Source: Pseudomonas lini (GTDB lineage Bacteria; Pseudomonadota; Gammaproteobacteria; Pseudomonadales; Pseudomonadaceae). Taken from it: a stretch of 64,000 bases of DNA. The translations under genes were made by a program, and so were the position numbers. The DNA lies in NCBI RefSeq assembly GCF_030812475.1, contig NZ_JAUSSR010000014.1, forward strand, positions 1 to 64,000, written 5' to 3'. Below, piece after piece: positions 10,775 through 19,794 of the stretch. The stretch's first letter is position 1. Each line of letters opens with the position of its first letter. The notes under the pieces were generated by a model that did no database searches, had not been told where the DNA came from, and worked only from the letters and a program-made list of their open reading frames with translations.

Positions 10775-11287
10775 ATGCAACCCACCGCAATCGATAGCAA
10801 AAGCAAAAACCATCACGGCGAACGCGTTGCGTTCATCCAGGCCTGCTGGCACAAAGATATCGTTGACCAGAGCCGTAAAGGCTTCGTCGCCGAAATGATT
10901 GCTCAGGGTTACCAGGAATCGGAGATCGATTTCTTCGAAGTCGGCGGTGCGTTTGAAATGCCGCTGCACGCCAAGTTACTCGCCAAGACCGGACGTTATG
11001 CCGGCATCGTTGCCGCAGCCCTGGTGGTGGATGGCGGGATATACCGTCACGAGTTCGTCGCCCAGTCGGTGGTCAGCGGCCTGATGCAGGTTCAGCTGGA
11101 AACCGAAGTGCCCGTGTTCTCGGTGTCTTTGACCCCGCACCATTTCCATGCCGGTGAAGAACTGCATCACAAGTTCTTCTTCGAGCATTTCGTGCATAAG
11201 GGGCAGGAAGCGGCGAAGACGTGTGCGGATACGTTGCACAAGATGCGGGCGTTGCGTCGCAGTGAGCCACGTGCGGTAGCGGTCTAA
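10775..11287 (+). CDS. ribH: 6,7-dimethyl-8-ribityllumazine synthase, RibH2 type
   Basis: This 170-residue enzyme catalyses the penultimate step of riboflavin synthesis. It has family motifs for substrate binding (EVGGAFEMP, about residues 53-61) and the catalytic region around VVDGGIYRHEFVAQSV and FSVSLTPHHFH. The sequence resembles the decameric RibH2 form rather than the icosahedral enzyme encoded with ribBA and nusB. The ATG follows CAGGAATC. It is the only gene behind the FMN riboswitch, which fits an auxiliary paralogue controlled separately from the main rib cluster. Confidence 0.88.
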   Translation: MQPTAIDSKSKNHHGERVAFIQACWHKDIVDQSRKGFVAEMIAQGYQESEIDFFEVGGAFEMPLHAKLLAKTGRYAGIVAAALVVDGGIYRHEFVAQSVVSGLMQVQLETEVPVFSVSLTPHHFHAGEELHHKFFFEHFVHKGQEAAKTCADTLHKMRALRRSEPRAVAV

Positions 11288-11301
11288 ACACCGCGCCCCT
11301 C

Positions 11302-11401
11302 TGTAGGAGCGAGCTTGCTCGCGATAGGCTTCGGTACGCCGCGGGGTTTCAGGATCCCCGCGTTATCGTTGACGACCATCGCGAGCAAGCTCGCTCCTAC
11401 A
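11302..11401. repeat. REPIN
   Basis: An inverted pair of TGTAGGAGCGAGCTTGCTCG and its complement, 100 bp, in the convergent gap between ribH and astE. Confidence 0.9.
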
Positions 11402-11430
11402 GGGGGTTTATGTCCGGCCGGAGATCGCGG

Positions 11431-12441
11431 TCAGGCCAGGTTTTCGTCGGTCGTCGGCACGATCAGGATGCCGGCACGCAGGCCGTTCTTGACCCTGGGG
11501 TTCGGGAAGATGATCCGGGCGCCCTCTTCCTCGATGATCCAGCGGGTCTGGGCGATGTCTTCGGCCAGCAGATATCCCACTTCCAACTCCGAAAAGTTCT
11601 CGATATCCGCCGGCAGGTTCAGGCGGAAGCTATCGCTGTGCTTGATGATTTCCCGCGCCACGCTGAACAACTGCAGGCCGTCCAGCGCCGCGTCGGTCAG
11701 TGGCGGTTCGTTGCCTTCGATGATCTGTTTGAGACGGGTTTCCAGCAGATCGATGTTGACCCCGTCGTTCTGCCCGAACGGCCGCGCCTTGCCCAACTCC
11801 AGGGTGAAGGACTCGGCACCGAGCTTGTCGTAGGTGTAGGAACTGAAAACGATGGACGGCTTGTTCTGCAGCAGCACCGCTTCCATGCCGGCGGCGCGCA
11901 GGCGAGCCAGTTCCTGGCGAGAATGCTGACGGCCTTCTTTCCAGGGGTACAACGCGAACTGCTCGATTTTCGAGCCACGAATGGCCGTGTGCAGGTCGTA
12001 GTGCAGGCGGTTGCGATCCGGCAGGCTGAAGAAACTGGCCGCCAGCCGCTCCAGTTCACAAGCGCGCAGGGCTTCGGAGCCGCTGCTTTGTTCATGTCGG
12101 CCGTTGAACAGCCGATTGACGTCCTGCTCGACGAAGCGCTCGCCCTTGCGAATCGCTTCGGGATTGCCGAACAGGAATAGAATACGTGCGCGCGGTTTGA
12201 CGTCTCCGCGGGCGATGTCATGCAACAGGCGGTCGAGCAACTCGATCGGCGCTGTCTCGTTGCCATGGATGCCGGCTGACAGCAGCAGGTCCAGGCCATT
12301 GTCGCGGGCTTCGGGGGGCCGGACTTCCAGCGCCCCCTCGCTCAACCAGCGCATCCGCACGCCTTCGACAGTCAGTTGAGTCTTCTCCGCCGGTTCGCGG
12401 CCGGCGAGGGTCAGTTCAAGCAGTTTGCCGAGGGCGAGCAT
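11431..12441 (-). CDS. astE: Succinylglutamate desuccinylase
   Basis: This 336-residue zinc hydrolase of the M14/AstE-AspA family performs the last AST step, releasing glutamate and succinate. Zinc ligands are visible in SAGIHGNETAP (His and Glu) and YDLHTAIRG (His), and the catalytic Glu is probably in FTLELGKARPFG. The start MLALGKLLEL follows an AGGAAG site, and the longer in-frame extension is rejected. It is the last gene of the aruCFGDB-x-E operon. P. aeruginosa calls it aruE. Confidence 0.93.
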   Translation of the reverse strand: MLALGKLLELTLAGREPAEKTQLTVEGVRMRWLSEGALEVRPPEARDNGLDLLLSAGIHGNETAPIELLDRLLHDIARGDVKPRARILFLFGNPEAIRKGERFVEQDVNRLFNGRHEQSSGSEALRACELERLAASFFSLPDRNRLHYDLHTAIRGSKIEQFALYPWKEGRQHSRQELARLRAAGMEAVLLQNKPSIVFSSYTYDKLGAESFTLELGKARPFGQNDGVNIDLLETRLKQIIEGNEPPLTDAALDGLQLFSVAREIIKHSDSFRLNLPADIENFSELEVGYLLAEDIAQTRWIIEEEGARIIFPNPRVKNGLRAGILIVPTTDENLA

Positions 12442-12452
12442 AAGCGGCTTCC

Positions 12453-12740
12453 TTAGTGGTCGTGTGCGCAATCCGGGCCGTGCACGTGGTCTTCGTCACC
12501 GACTTCGGCCGGTTCCATTTCCAGTTGCAGACTTACCAGATTAGTTGCCAATGGGCGCAGCAGCAGGTTGGCGTATTCAGCGTCACCTTCTTCGACGTCC
12601 ACCCCGATCAGCAGTTGGCCGCGGCCATCCTGCTGGATCCACAGCTCTTTGCCTTGCCACATGACCGCGACGCGGGTGCAGGACGTTTCCAGTTGCGTGC
12701 CGTCGGTGTCTTCAAGGATCAGCTGCAGGGTATCGCTCAT
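12453..12740 (-). CDS. Conserved AST-operon protein with His/Asp-rich tail
   Basis: This 95-residue protein lies between astB and astE, as does PA0900 in P. aeruginosa. It starts MSDTLQLILEDTDGTQLETS and looks like a small beta-rich domain. Its C-terminal 18 residues are acidic and metal-ligand rich (EVGDEDHVHGPDCAHDH), which could bind zinc or nickel. Some databases call homologues topoisomerase II, which I consider a misannotation because there is no topoisomerase motif. Its position before a zinc-dependent desuccinylase suggests, but does not prove, a metal-delivery role. Confidence 0.8.
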   Translation of the reverse strand: MSDTLQLILEDTDGTQLETSCTRVAVMWQGKELWIQQDGRGQLLIGVDVEEGDAEYANLLLRPLATNLVSLQLEMEPAEVGDEDHVHGPDCAHDH

Positions 12741-12791
12741 GTTTTTTTACGCTCTCTGAAGGAGGTGAGTCGGCGCATGCAGCGCCGACTG

Positions 12792-14138
12792 TCAATTGAT
12801 CTGGAATGGATAAACCGCGCCCAGTTTAAGGATTTGCGTCAGTTCATCCAGTGCCGTCCGGCACTCAAGCAGCAATTGCGGGTCCGCGAGATCGTTTTCG
12901 GTCATGCGGTCGCGGTAGTGCTTGTCGACCCATTCGGTCAACGTGCCGTACAACGGTGCCGTCATGATAACGCCTTGGTTGACGGCTGCCAGTTCGGTTT
13001 CGTTGAGCGCGACGCGCAACCGCAGGCAAGCCGGTCCACCGCCGTTCTGCATGCTCTGCTTGAGGTCGAAAACCTTGACTTCGCGGATCAGGCCGCCAGA
13101 GCTGGTCAAACCTTGCAGGTACTGCCAGACCCGCTCGTTGCCACGGCATTCTTCCGGCACGATCAAGAGCATGGTGCCGTCAGGACGCGTCAGCAGCTGG
13201 CTATTGAACAAGTAGGAACGAACCGCGTCTTCCACGGTAACCGCGGAACGCGGTACGCAGATCGACTGAAATTTCCCACCGACTTTGGCGAGTTTTCCCT
13301 GCAGTTCAGCCAGCATCTGTTCGGTGTCGAGGAACGCGTCCTCGTGATAGAACAGCACCTCGCCATTACCCACCGCGATCACGTCGTTGTGGAACACGCC
13401 CTGATCGATGACCGAAGGGTTTTGCTGGGCGTACACCACGCCTTCATCGCTCAAACCGTGCAGGCGGGCAACTGCCTGGGAAGCTTCGAGGGTCTGGCGT
13501 GCCGGGTACTTCTGCGGCGCCGGGTAACGGGTATCGAACGCACTGCGGCCGAACACGAAGAATTCGACGCCGGCCTCGCCGTATTCGCGGCAGAAACGGG
13601 TGTGGTTGGCGGCGCCTTCATCACCGAACTGCGCCACGGCCGGCAATGCGGTGTGGTGAGCGAAATGTTGCTGGTTCGCGAACATCGCCCCCAGCACGCG
13701 GCTGGTAGTCGGGTGCTCGATGCTGCGGTGATATTTGCAGTTGAGGTTGGCGGCGGTGAAATGCACGCGACCGTCTGCCGTGTCGGCACTGGGGCTGACC
13801 GTGGCGGCGTTGGCTACCCACATGCTCGACGCCGAGCAACTGGCAACCAGCAACGGCATGGCATCTTTGGCGGCTTGCTCGATCACTTGCGCGTCGGTCC
13901 CGCTGAAACCCAGGCGGCGCAGCGCGGCCACGTCAGGGCGTTCCTGGGGTGCCAGCACGCCCTGCTGAAAGCCCATTTCCATCAGTGCTTTCATTTTCGC
14001 CAGGCCTTGCAGCGCCGCTTCCTTCGGGTTCGAGGACTGCTGGCTGTTGCTCTGGGACGCGACGTTGCCGTAGGACAGGCCGCCGTAGTTATGGGTCGGC
14101 CCCACTAGACCGTCAAAATTGACTTCATAGGATTTCAT
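12792..14138 (-). CDS. astB: N-succinylarginine dihydrolase
   Basis: This 448-residue member of the amidinotransferase/dihydrolase superfamily converts succinylarginine to succinylornithine, CO2 and ammonia, the second AST step. The N-terminus MKSYEVNFDGLVGPTHNYGG is the family signature, and the catalytic Cys is probably in NGGGPACLRLRV near residue 365. The start has a GGAG site. It is followed at 51 bases by the His-rich small gene and preceded by a REPIN that separates it from astD. P. aeruginosa calls it aruB. Confidence 0.95.
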   Translation of the reverse strand: MKSYEVNFDGLVGPTHNYGGLSYGNVASQSNSQQSSNPKEAALQGLAKMKALMEMGFQQGVLAPQERPDVAALRRLGFSGTDAQVIEQAAKDAMPLLVASCSASSMWVANAATVSPSADTADGRVHFTAANLNCKYHRSIEHPTTSRVLGAMFANQQHFAHHTALPAVAQFGDEGAANHTRFCREYGEAGVEFFVFGRSAFDTRYPAPQKYPARQTLEASQAVARLHGLSDEGVVYAQQNPSVIDQGVFHNDVIAVGNGEVLFYHEDAFLDTEQMLAELQGKLAKVGGKFQSICVPRSAVTVEDAVRSYLFNSQLLTRPDGTMLLIVPEECRGNERVWQYLQGLTSSGGLIREVKVFDLKQSMQNGGGPACLRLRVALNETELAAVNQGVIMTAPLYGTLTEWVDKHYRDRMTENDLADPQLLLECRTALDELTQILKLGAVYPFQIN

Positions 14139-14207
14139 CAGCGAGGCTCCACGAGAATCTGGTTTGTTATGGCATCAGGTAACAATTGAGTAAGACCGAG
14201 TCGCGGC

Positions 14208-14298
14208 CATCGCGGGCAAGCCTCGCTCCTACAGGTTGTGGTGTGCGCCGCTCACGTGAACGACACAAAACCTGTAGGAGCGAGGCTTGCCCGCGAAT
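14208..14298. repeat. REPIN inside the AST operon (astD-astB gap)
   Basis: CGCGGGCAAGCCTCGCTCCT and its inverse are separated by about 45 bases. It lies between two co-directional genes of one operon, immediately after the astD stop. Confidence 0.88.
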
Positions 14299-14303
14299 GG
14301 GCA

Positions 14304-15770
14304 TCACGCCATTTTCACGCCGGGCGTCAGGGTCGCTGGCAAAGTCAGGCTCGGGGTTTCCAGCGAGGCCACCGGGTACGCGCAGTAATCCGCCGCATAG
14401 TAGGCACTGGCGCGGTGGTTGCCCGAGGCGCCGACGCCGCCGAATGGCGCGCTGCTCGCGGCACCGGTCAGCTGTTTGTTCCAGTTGACGATGCCCGCGC
14501 GACTTTCCAGCCAGAACTGCTGGTAACGCGCTTCGGAATCCGACAGCAAACCCGCCGCCAGGCCATAATCGGTATCGTTGGCTTCAGCGATCGCTGCTTC
14601 AAAATCAGCGTAGCGGATCACTTGCAGCAACGGGCCGAACAGCTCTTCGTCAGGACGATCGGCCACCGCGGTGACGTCCAGGATACCCGGGGTCAGCAAC
14701 GCGGCCTGGGCCTGCGGCTGGGTCATTTCCAGCAGCGCCACGGCGCCATTGGCCAGCAGATGTTCTTGCGCTTCCATCAGGGCTTTCGCCGCGCCAAGGG
14801 AAATGACCGAGCCCATGAACGGTGCCGGTTGCTGATCGAATGCACCGACTTCAATCGTCCCGCTGACCGCTACCAGACGCGCCAGCAACGTGTCGCCCCA
14901 GGCGCCTTGTGGCACCAGCAAGCGCCGGGCGCAGGTGCAACGCTGGCCGGCAGAAATGAACGCCGACTGGATGATGGTGTAGACGGCGGCGTCGAGATCA
15001 GCCACTTCATCGACCACCAGCGGATTATTACCGCCCATCTCCAGCGCGAGGATCTTGTCCGGACGGCCGGCAAACTGCTGGTGCAGATGATTGCCGGTGC
15101 GGCTGGAACCGGTGAAGAACAGGCCGTCGATGCCCGGGTTCGCCGCCAGGGCGATTCCGGTTTCGCGTGCACCCTGCAGCAGGTTCAACACGCCTGCCGG
15201 CAGGCCGGCTTCGATCCAGCATTTGACCGTCAGCTCGGCGACTTTCGGCGTCAGCTCGCTGGGTTTGAACAATACGCTGTTACCGGCCAGCAGCGCCGGC
15301 ACGATGTGACCGTTGGGCAAGTGACCAGGGAAGTTGTAAGGCCCGAACACCGCCACCACGCCGTGTGGCTTGTGCCGCAGTACGGCGGTGGCGTCACCCA
15401 GCGGGCCGCTCTTCTCGCCGGTACGTTCGCGGTAGCTCTGCACCGAGATCGCAATCTTGTTGACCATGCTGGTGACTTCGGTCGTTGCTTCCCACAGCGG
15501 CTTGCCGGTTTCCTCGCCAATGGTGCGCGCCAGTTCATCGGCGTGGTTTTTCAACGCGGCGGCAAACGCCTCCAGCACTGCGATGCGCTCTTCCAGGGTG
15601 CGCCGGGCCCAGCCCGGAAACGCCTGACGCGCGGCTTGCACGGCCGATTCGACCTGGGCGGTGGTGGCGCCCTCGCCTTCCCACAGCACCTGTTGGGTCA
15701 CCGGGTTCAGCGACTGGAAGGCTTCACCCTGGCCAGCCAGCCATTCACCTGCGATGTATAGCGAATTCAT
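14304..15770 (-). CDS. astD: N-succinylglutamate 5-semialdehyde dehydrogenase
   Basis: This 488-residue NAD(P)+-dependent aldehyde dehydrogenase oxidises succinylglutamate semialdehyde, the fourth AST step. It shows the ALDH layout: the nucleotide-binding region with PYNFPGHLPNGHI and GSSRTGNHLH, the catalytic Glu in ALEMGGNNPL, and the nucleophilic Cys in SAGQRCTCARR. The start codon overlaps the astA stop (TAATG), indicating translational coupling. P. aeruginosa calls it aruD. Confidence 0.95.
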   Translation of the reverse strand: MNSLYIAGEWLAGQGEAFQSLNPVTQQVLWEGEGATTAQVESAVQAARQAFPGWARRTLEERIAVLEAFAAALKNHADELARTIGEETGKPLWEATTEVTSMVNKIAISVQSYRERTGEKSGPLGDATAVLRHKPHGVVAVFGPYNFPGHLPNGHIVPALLAGNSVLFKPSELTPKVAELTVKCWIEAGLPAGVLNLLQGARETGIALAANPGIDGLFFTGSSRTGNHLHQQFAGRPDKILALEMGGNNPLVVDEVADLDAAVYTIIQSAFISAGQRCTCARRLLVPQGAWGDTLLARLVAVSGTIEVGAFDQQPAPFMGSVISLGAAKALMEAQEHLLANGAVALLEMTQPQAQAALLTPGILDVTAVADRPDEELFGPLLQVIRYADFEAAIAEANDTDYGLAAGLLSDSEARYQQFWLESRAGIVNWNKQLTGAASSAPFGGVGASGNHRASAYYAADYCAYPVASLETPSLTLPATLTPGVKMA

Positions 15771-16795
15771 TATTTCGACTCCCGGGCAGCGGACAACGGA
15801 ACGGCGCGCACTTGATCGCCGGCGTTGAGTTGAAGACGTTTGGCGGTCAGTGGATCGACCACCAGGGTTCCGGCGGCGAAGCGTGCGGGCGCCGCCGTGA
15901 TCCGGCAGTCCTCGCGCTTGCGGTTGTGAATCAGGAAAGGCGTGGCGTCGTCACCCGGGGTACCGACGGCCAGGACCAGCGCCTGGCTTTCGCGGATCGC
16001 ACGGATCTTGCCGGTTTCGCACTCCACCGCGGGGCCGGCGTCGAAGATGTCGACGTAGCCTTGATAGCTGAAGCCTTCGCTCTTGAGCATCGACAGCGCC
16101 GGCTCGGTATCCGGGTGAACCTGGCCGATCACGTTGCGCGCGTCTGGCGACAGGAAGCAGGTGTACAGCGGGAATTTCGGCATCAATTCGGCGATGAACG
16201 CCTTGTTGCCCACACCGGTCAGGTAATCGGCCTGGCTGAATTCCATCTTGAAGAAGTGCCGGCCCAGGCTTTCCCAGAACGGCGAACGCCCGGCTTCGTC
16301 GGACATGCCGCGCATCTCGGCGATGATCTTGTTGCCGAACAGTTGCGGGAACTCGGCGATGAACAGCAGCCGCGCCTTGGCCAGCATGCGACCGTTGAGG
16401 CCGCTGCGGTAATCGGCGTGCAGGAACAGCGAACACAGTTCGGAGTTGCCGGTGAGGTCGTTGGCCAGGAACAGCGTCGGGATTTCGCGATAGATATTCA
16501 GTTCCTGGGAAGCACTGACCGTCAGGCCGACCCGGAAGTTGTACCAGGGCTCACGCAGGCCAACGGCGCCGGCGATGGCAGAAATGCCCACCACGCGAGC
16601 GTCGTCGTCTTCGAGCACGAACAGGTAGTCCGCATCGCCCCGCCCGGCTTCGCCGCGAAAGGTCTTCTCGGCCCAGCCGACCCGATGGGCCAGACGTTCT
16701 TCGTTGGCCGGCAAGGTGGTCAGGCCGGTGCCGGTGCTGCGGGCCAGGTCGATCAGAGCGGGTAAATCGCTGCTGCGTACGGGACGAACGATCAT
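15770..16795 (-). CDS. aruG: Arginine N-succinyltransferase, beta subunit
   Basis: This 341-residue AstA-family acyltransferase has a GNAT-like fold with start MIVRPVRSSDLPALIDLARS. With the neighbouring alpha subunit it forms the enzyme that transfers succinyl-CoA to arginine, the first AST step; pseudomonads carry two homologous subunit genes where E. coli has one astA. The start follows GAGGAG. It overlaps astD by one base and lies 85 bases after aruF. A homologous core (NDLTGNSELCSLFL and GDSPFW-like segments) is shared with aruF. Confidence 0.94.
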   Translation of the reverse strand: MIVRPVRSSDLPALIDLARSTGTGLTTLPANEERLAHRVGWAEKTFRGEAGRGDADYLFVLEDDDARVVGISAIAGAVGLREPWYNFRVGLTVSASQELNIYREIPTLFLANDLTGNSELCSLFLHADYRSGLNGRMLAKARLLFIAEFPQLFGNKIIAEMRGMSDEAGRSPFWESLGRHFFKMEFSQADYLTGVGNKAFIAELMPKFPLYTCFLSPDARNVIGQVHPDTEPALSMLKSEGFSYQGYVDIFDAGPAVECETGKIRAIRESQALVLAVGTPGDDATPFLIHNRKREDCRITAAPARFAAGTLVVDPLTAKRLQLNAGDQVRAVPLSAARESK

Positions 16796-16880
16796 GCTAT
16801 CTCCTCAAACGGGCCGCTTGCGCCACCCGCGAAACTTCGCTGCTTTTCCAAGCATTGTTTTCCAGCCGGGGCAGCAGTCG

Positions 16881-17900
16881 TCAGACCGCCACCAGGCGCA
16901 CGCTGGCACCTTCACCGACGCCCAGGGCTTCGGCGGCTTCCAGATCCAGGGTCACGGGTTTGCCCGGCGCATAATCGAGCTCGAGCAATACGGCGCGGTA
17001 ATCCTGCAACTGGGCGTTGGCCACCAGGTACTGACGCCCGGCACCTTTGACCGGCTCGCCGATTTTCACCGGCACCACACGGCTCTGGGCGATCGAACGG
17101 ATCCCCGAGACGCGGGCATGCAAGGTCGGGCCGCCGTCGAAAATGTCGATGTAGTGATCGGTCTCGAAGCCTTCGCGCATCAGGATGTCGAAGGTGATCT
17201 GCGCCCGCGGGTGCACCTGGCCCATCGCTTCTTGCGCGGAGTCCGGCAGCAGCGGCACGTAGATCGGATAATGCGGCATCAGTTCGGCCAGGAAGGTCCG
17301 GCTCTTGAGCCCGCACAAACGCTCCGCTTCGGCGTAATTGAGGTCGAAGAAGTTGCGACCGATAGCGTCCCAGAACGGCGAGTCGCCATGTTCGTCGCTG
17401 TAACCGACGATCTCGGTCACCACCGAATCGGCAAAGCGCTCCGGATGGCTGGCCACGAACAGCAAGCGCCCACGGGAGTTCAGTTCCGACCAGGCCGAAC
17501 CCACCAGTTCCGGCAACACGTAGAAACTGGTCAGCAGGCTGTTGCCGGTGAGGTCGTGGCACTGGGAGAGCACATGGATCTTGTTATGAATCTTCAGCTC
17601 GCGGGAGGCGTGCACGAAGGTTTCATTGCGAAAGCTGTAGAACGGCTCCGAATAACCCGCCGAGGCAACGATGGCCGAGCAACCCACCAGCTTGCCGGTG
17701 GCGGTGTCTTCGAGGACGAAGAAATAGCTCTCTTCGCCGTTGAAGCTGACTTCGGCGGCAAACGAGGCTTCGCTCGCGGCGATCTTGTCGCTCAGGCGTT
17801 CAACGTCATCCGGCAAGGAAGTGACACCAATCGGACTGTCCGCAGCCAGACGCTGTACCTCGCCCAGATCAGCCATTTGCGCGGGGCGCATCACCAGCAT
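16881..17900 (-). CDS. aruF: Arginine/ornithine N-succinyltransferase, alpha subunit
   Basis: This 339-residue AstA-family protein is homologous to the next gene. It starts MLVMRPAQMADLGEVQRLA, with the conserved block ELKIHNKIHVLSQCHDLTGN and HGDSPFWDAIGRNFFDL. It partners AruG in succinylating arginine and ornithine. The ATG at 17900 has a well-spaced AGGAG, though an ATG three codons later is possible. A REPIN and 240 bases separate it from aruC upstream. Confidence 0.94.
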   Translation of the reverse strand: MLVMRPAQMADLGEVQRLAADSPIGVTSLPDDVERLSDKIAASEASFAAEVSFNGEESYFFVLEDTATGKLVGCSAIVASAGYSEPFYSFRNETFVHASRELKIHNKIHVLSQCHDLTGNSLLTSFYVLPELVGSAWSELNSRGRLLFVASHPERFADSVVTEIVGYSDEHGDSPFWDAIGRNFFDLNYAEAERLCGLKSRTFLAELMPHYPIYVPLLPDSAQEAMGQVHPRAQITFDILMREGFETDHYIDIFDGGPTLHARVSGIRSIAQSRVVPVKIGEPVKGAGRQYLVANAQLQDYRAVLLELDYAPGKPVTLDLEAAEALGVGEGASVRLVAV

Positions 17901-17984
17901 GGTGTCACTCCTTAATCAAGAAACAGGTCGACCCGATTGGTCGACGGGGGAAAAAAAACCGGGGTTGCCCTGAAGCGGCTCCTG

Positions 17985-18068
17985 TGTAGGAGCTGGCTTG
18001 CCAGCGAAGGCGGCCGATAGATCACCGCAAGGCTCTCGGGCCTCTTCGCTGGCAAGCCAGCTCCTACA
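17985..18068. repeat. REPIN inside the AST operon (aruC-aruF gap)
   Basis: TGTAGGAGCTGGCTTGCCAG and its near-perfect inverse form an 84-bp doublet between co-directional operon genes. Confidence 0.9.
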
Positions 18069-18142
18069 GGGGGTGGTGCATCATGGCTGGCCCGGCATGA
18101 AAATTGGGTTCGACGCCCGAAAGCCAGGCGTCGAAGGGTCTA

Positions 18143-19363
18143 TCAGGCTTGCGTCAGTTTCGCCGCAGCGCGTTCGAAGCGGTCCAGACCGGCATCGATA
18201 TCCGCATCTTCAACCACCAGGCTTGGCGCAAAACGAATCACGTCCGGGCCGGCTTGCAGAATCATCAGGCCTTCTTTCTCAGCGGCGTTGAAGATGTCCT
18301 TGGCCTTGCCTTTCCAGGCATCGTTCAGCACGCAACCAATCAACAGGCCCAGACCGCGGACCTGGGTGAACAGGCCGTACTTCTCGCCAATCTGTTGCAG
18401 GCGCGCCTTGAACTTGTCGTGTTTGGCGTTGACGCCGGCCAGCACATCAGGGGTGTTGACCACGTCGATCACCGCTTCGGCGACCGCACACGCCAGCGGG
18501 TTGCCGCCGTAGGTGGTGCCGTGGGTGCCGACGACCAGGTGTTTGGCCAGGTCTTCGGTGGTCAGCATCGCCGCGATCGGGAAACCGCCGCCCAGGCTCT
18601 TGGCGCTGGTCAGGATGTCCGGGACCACACCGTAATGCTGGTAGGCGAACAGCTTGCCGCTGCGGCCCATGCCGGTCTGCACTTCATCGAAAATCAACAG
18701 CGCGTTGTGCGCGGTGCACAGGTCACGGGCGCCTTGCAGATACTCGAGTTCGGCCGGAATCACGCCGCTCTCGCCCTGGATCGGTTCCAGTACCACGGCG
18801 CAGGTCTTGTCGGAAATGGCCGCTTTCAGCGCCGCCAGATCGTTGTACGGCACGTGGGTGATACCGGTGATTTTCGGACCGAAACCGTCGGAGTACTTCG
18901 ACTGGCCACCGACGTTCACGGTGAACAGGGTGCGACCGTGGAAGCTGTTGAGCGCGGCGATGATTTCGTACTTCTCGCTGCCGAACCGATCGAAACCGAC
19001 GCGACGGGCCAGCTTGAACGCGGCCTCGTTGGCTTCGGCGCCGGAGTTGCAGAAGAAGGCGCGCTCGGCAAAGGTCGCGTTGATCAGCTTATGGGCCAGG
19101 CGCAGGGCCGGCTCATTGGTGAATACGTTCGACACGTGCCACAGCTTGTTCGCTTGCTCGGTCAAGGCACCGACCAGCGCCGGGTGCGCATGGCCCAGGA
19201 CGTTCACGGCGATCCCGCCGGCGAAGTCGATCAGCTCGCGGCCAGACTGGTCCCAGACGCGGGAACCGGCACCACGCACGGGAATAAATGCGGCAGGCGC
19301 GTAGTTGGGAACCATTACCTGGTCGAAATCGGCGCGTTGTACCGCAGCGTGCTCAACGGACAT
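18143..19363 (-). CDS. aruC: Succinylornithine / acetylornithine transaminase
   Basis: This 406-residue class III PLP aminotransferase acts on succinylornithine in arginine catabolism (third AST step) and, in pseudomonads, also on acetylornithine in arginine synthesis. Motifs include FCNSGAEANEAAFKLARR, the cofactor aspartate segment LLIFDEVQTGMGR, and the Schiff-base lysine in ILTSAKSLGGGFP (about residue 252). The ATG follows AGGAG. It is the first gene of the AST operon, and a TTGTCGC pair that may bind ArgR lies upstream. Confidence 0.94.
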   Translation of the reverse strand: MSVEHAAVQRADFDQVMVPNYAPAAFIPVRGAGSRVWDQSGRELIDFAGGIAVNVLGHAHPALVGALTEQANKLWHVSNVFTNEPALRLAHKLINATFAERAFFCNSGAEANEAAFKLARRVGFDRFGSEKYEIIAALNSFHGRTLFTVNVGGQSKYSDGFGPKITGITHVPYNDLAALKAAISDKTCAVVLEPIQGESGVIPAELEYLQGARDLCTAHNALLIFDEVQTGMGRSGKLFAYQHYGVVPDILTSAKSLGGGFPIAAMLTTEDLAKHLVVGTHGTTYGGNPLACAVAEAVIDVVNTPDVLAGVNAKHDKFKARLQQIGEKYGLFTQVRGLGLLIGCVLNDAWKGKAKDIFNAAEKEGLMILQAGPDVIRFAPSLVVEDADIDAGLDRFERAAAKLTQA

Positions 19364-19451
19364 CGGAGTCTCCTGAAGAGGAACACCCGCCTGAAACTGG
19401 CGAGCTTGGTGAGGATTGTAAGGACAGTTTTCAGCTCGGCCTTGCCGCCAA

Positions 19452-19509
19452 GCGACAACTTCTTATAGCGCAAACCCCGGTTTTAGCCGGGTTTACGGCA
19501 ATGCGACAA
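19452..19509 (-). promoter_or_regulatory. Candidate ArgR sites upstream of aruC
   Basis: Two TTGTCGC words on the minus strand (plus-strand GCGACA at 19452-19457 and 19503-19508) match the P. aeruginosa ArgR half-site TGTCGC. The distal one lies in TTGTCGCATTG, an 11-mer repeated exactly upstream of aotJ at 25343-25353. The remainder of the 19364-19794 gap holds a REPIN and a partial REP element (about 19718-19745). Confidence 0.45.
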
Positions 19510-19610
19510 ATAGCGTCGCAAAGGCGCAGTTTAACTGGCCGACGGGATTAGCGGCAGCGTTGCCAGGAAGCATTTTCATTGCCGACAAGGTTCGAGCGAC
19601 CACCGTCCCC

Positions 19611-19710
19611 TGTAGGAGCGAGCCTGCTCGCGATGAACCTGAGAACACCACGGGGTGCCAGGTTTGCAGCGTTATCGTTGACGACCATCGCGAGCTGGCT
19701 CGCTCTTACA
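19611..19710. repeat. REPIN
   Basis: TGTAGGAGCGAGCCTGCTCG is followed at the far end by a diverged inverse copy. It lies between argR and aruC, with a third partial REP directly after it. Confidence 0.82.
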
Positions 19711-19794
19711 GGGATCTCTGTGTGCGAGCCTGCTCCGGGCGGCGTTGCGACGAAAAACCAGAGGGCGACGCGTTCATCCAGGCAGCACGCTTTA

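Noticed and set aside
12453..12740. Topoisomerase II annotation for the small AST-operon gene
   Set aside because: The protein is 95 residues with no GHKL, TOPRIM or catalytic tyrosine region.
12456..14108. 550-codon plus-strand frame opposite astB
   Set aside because: Shadow of astB and its neighbour; no family motif and no credible start.
14238..15761. 507-codon plus-strand frame opposite astD
   Set aside because: Antisense shadow of a clear aldehyde dehydrogenase gene.
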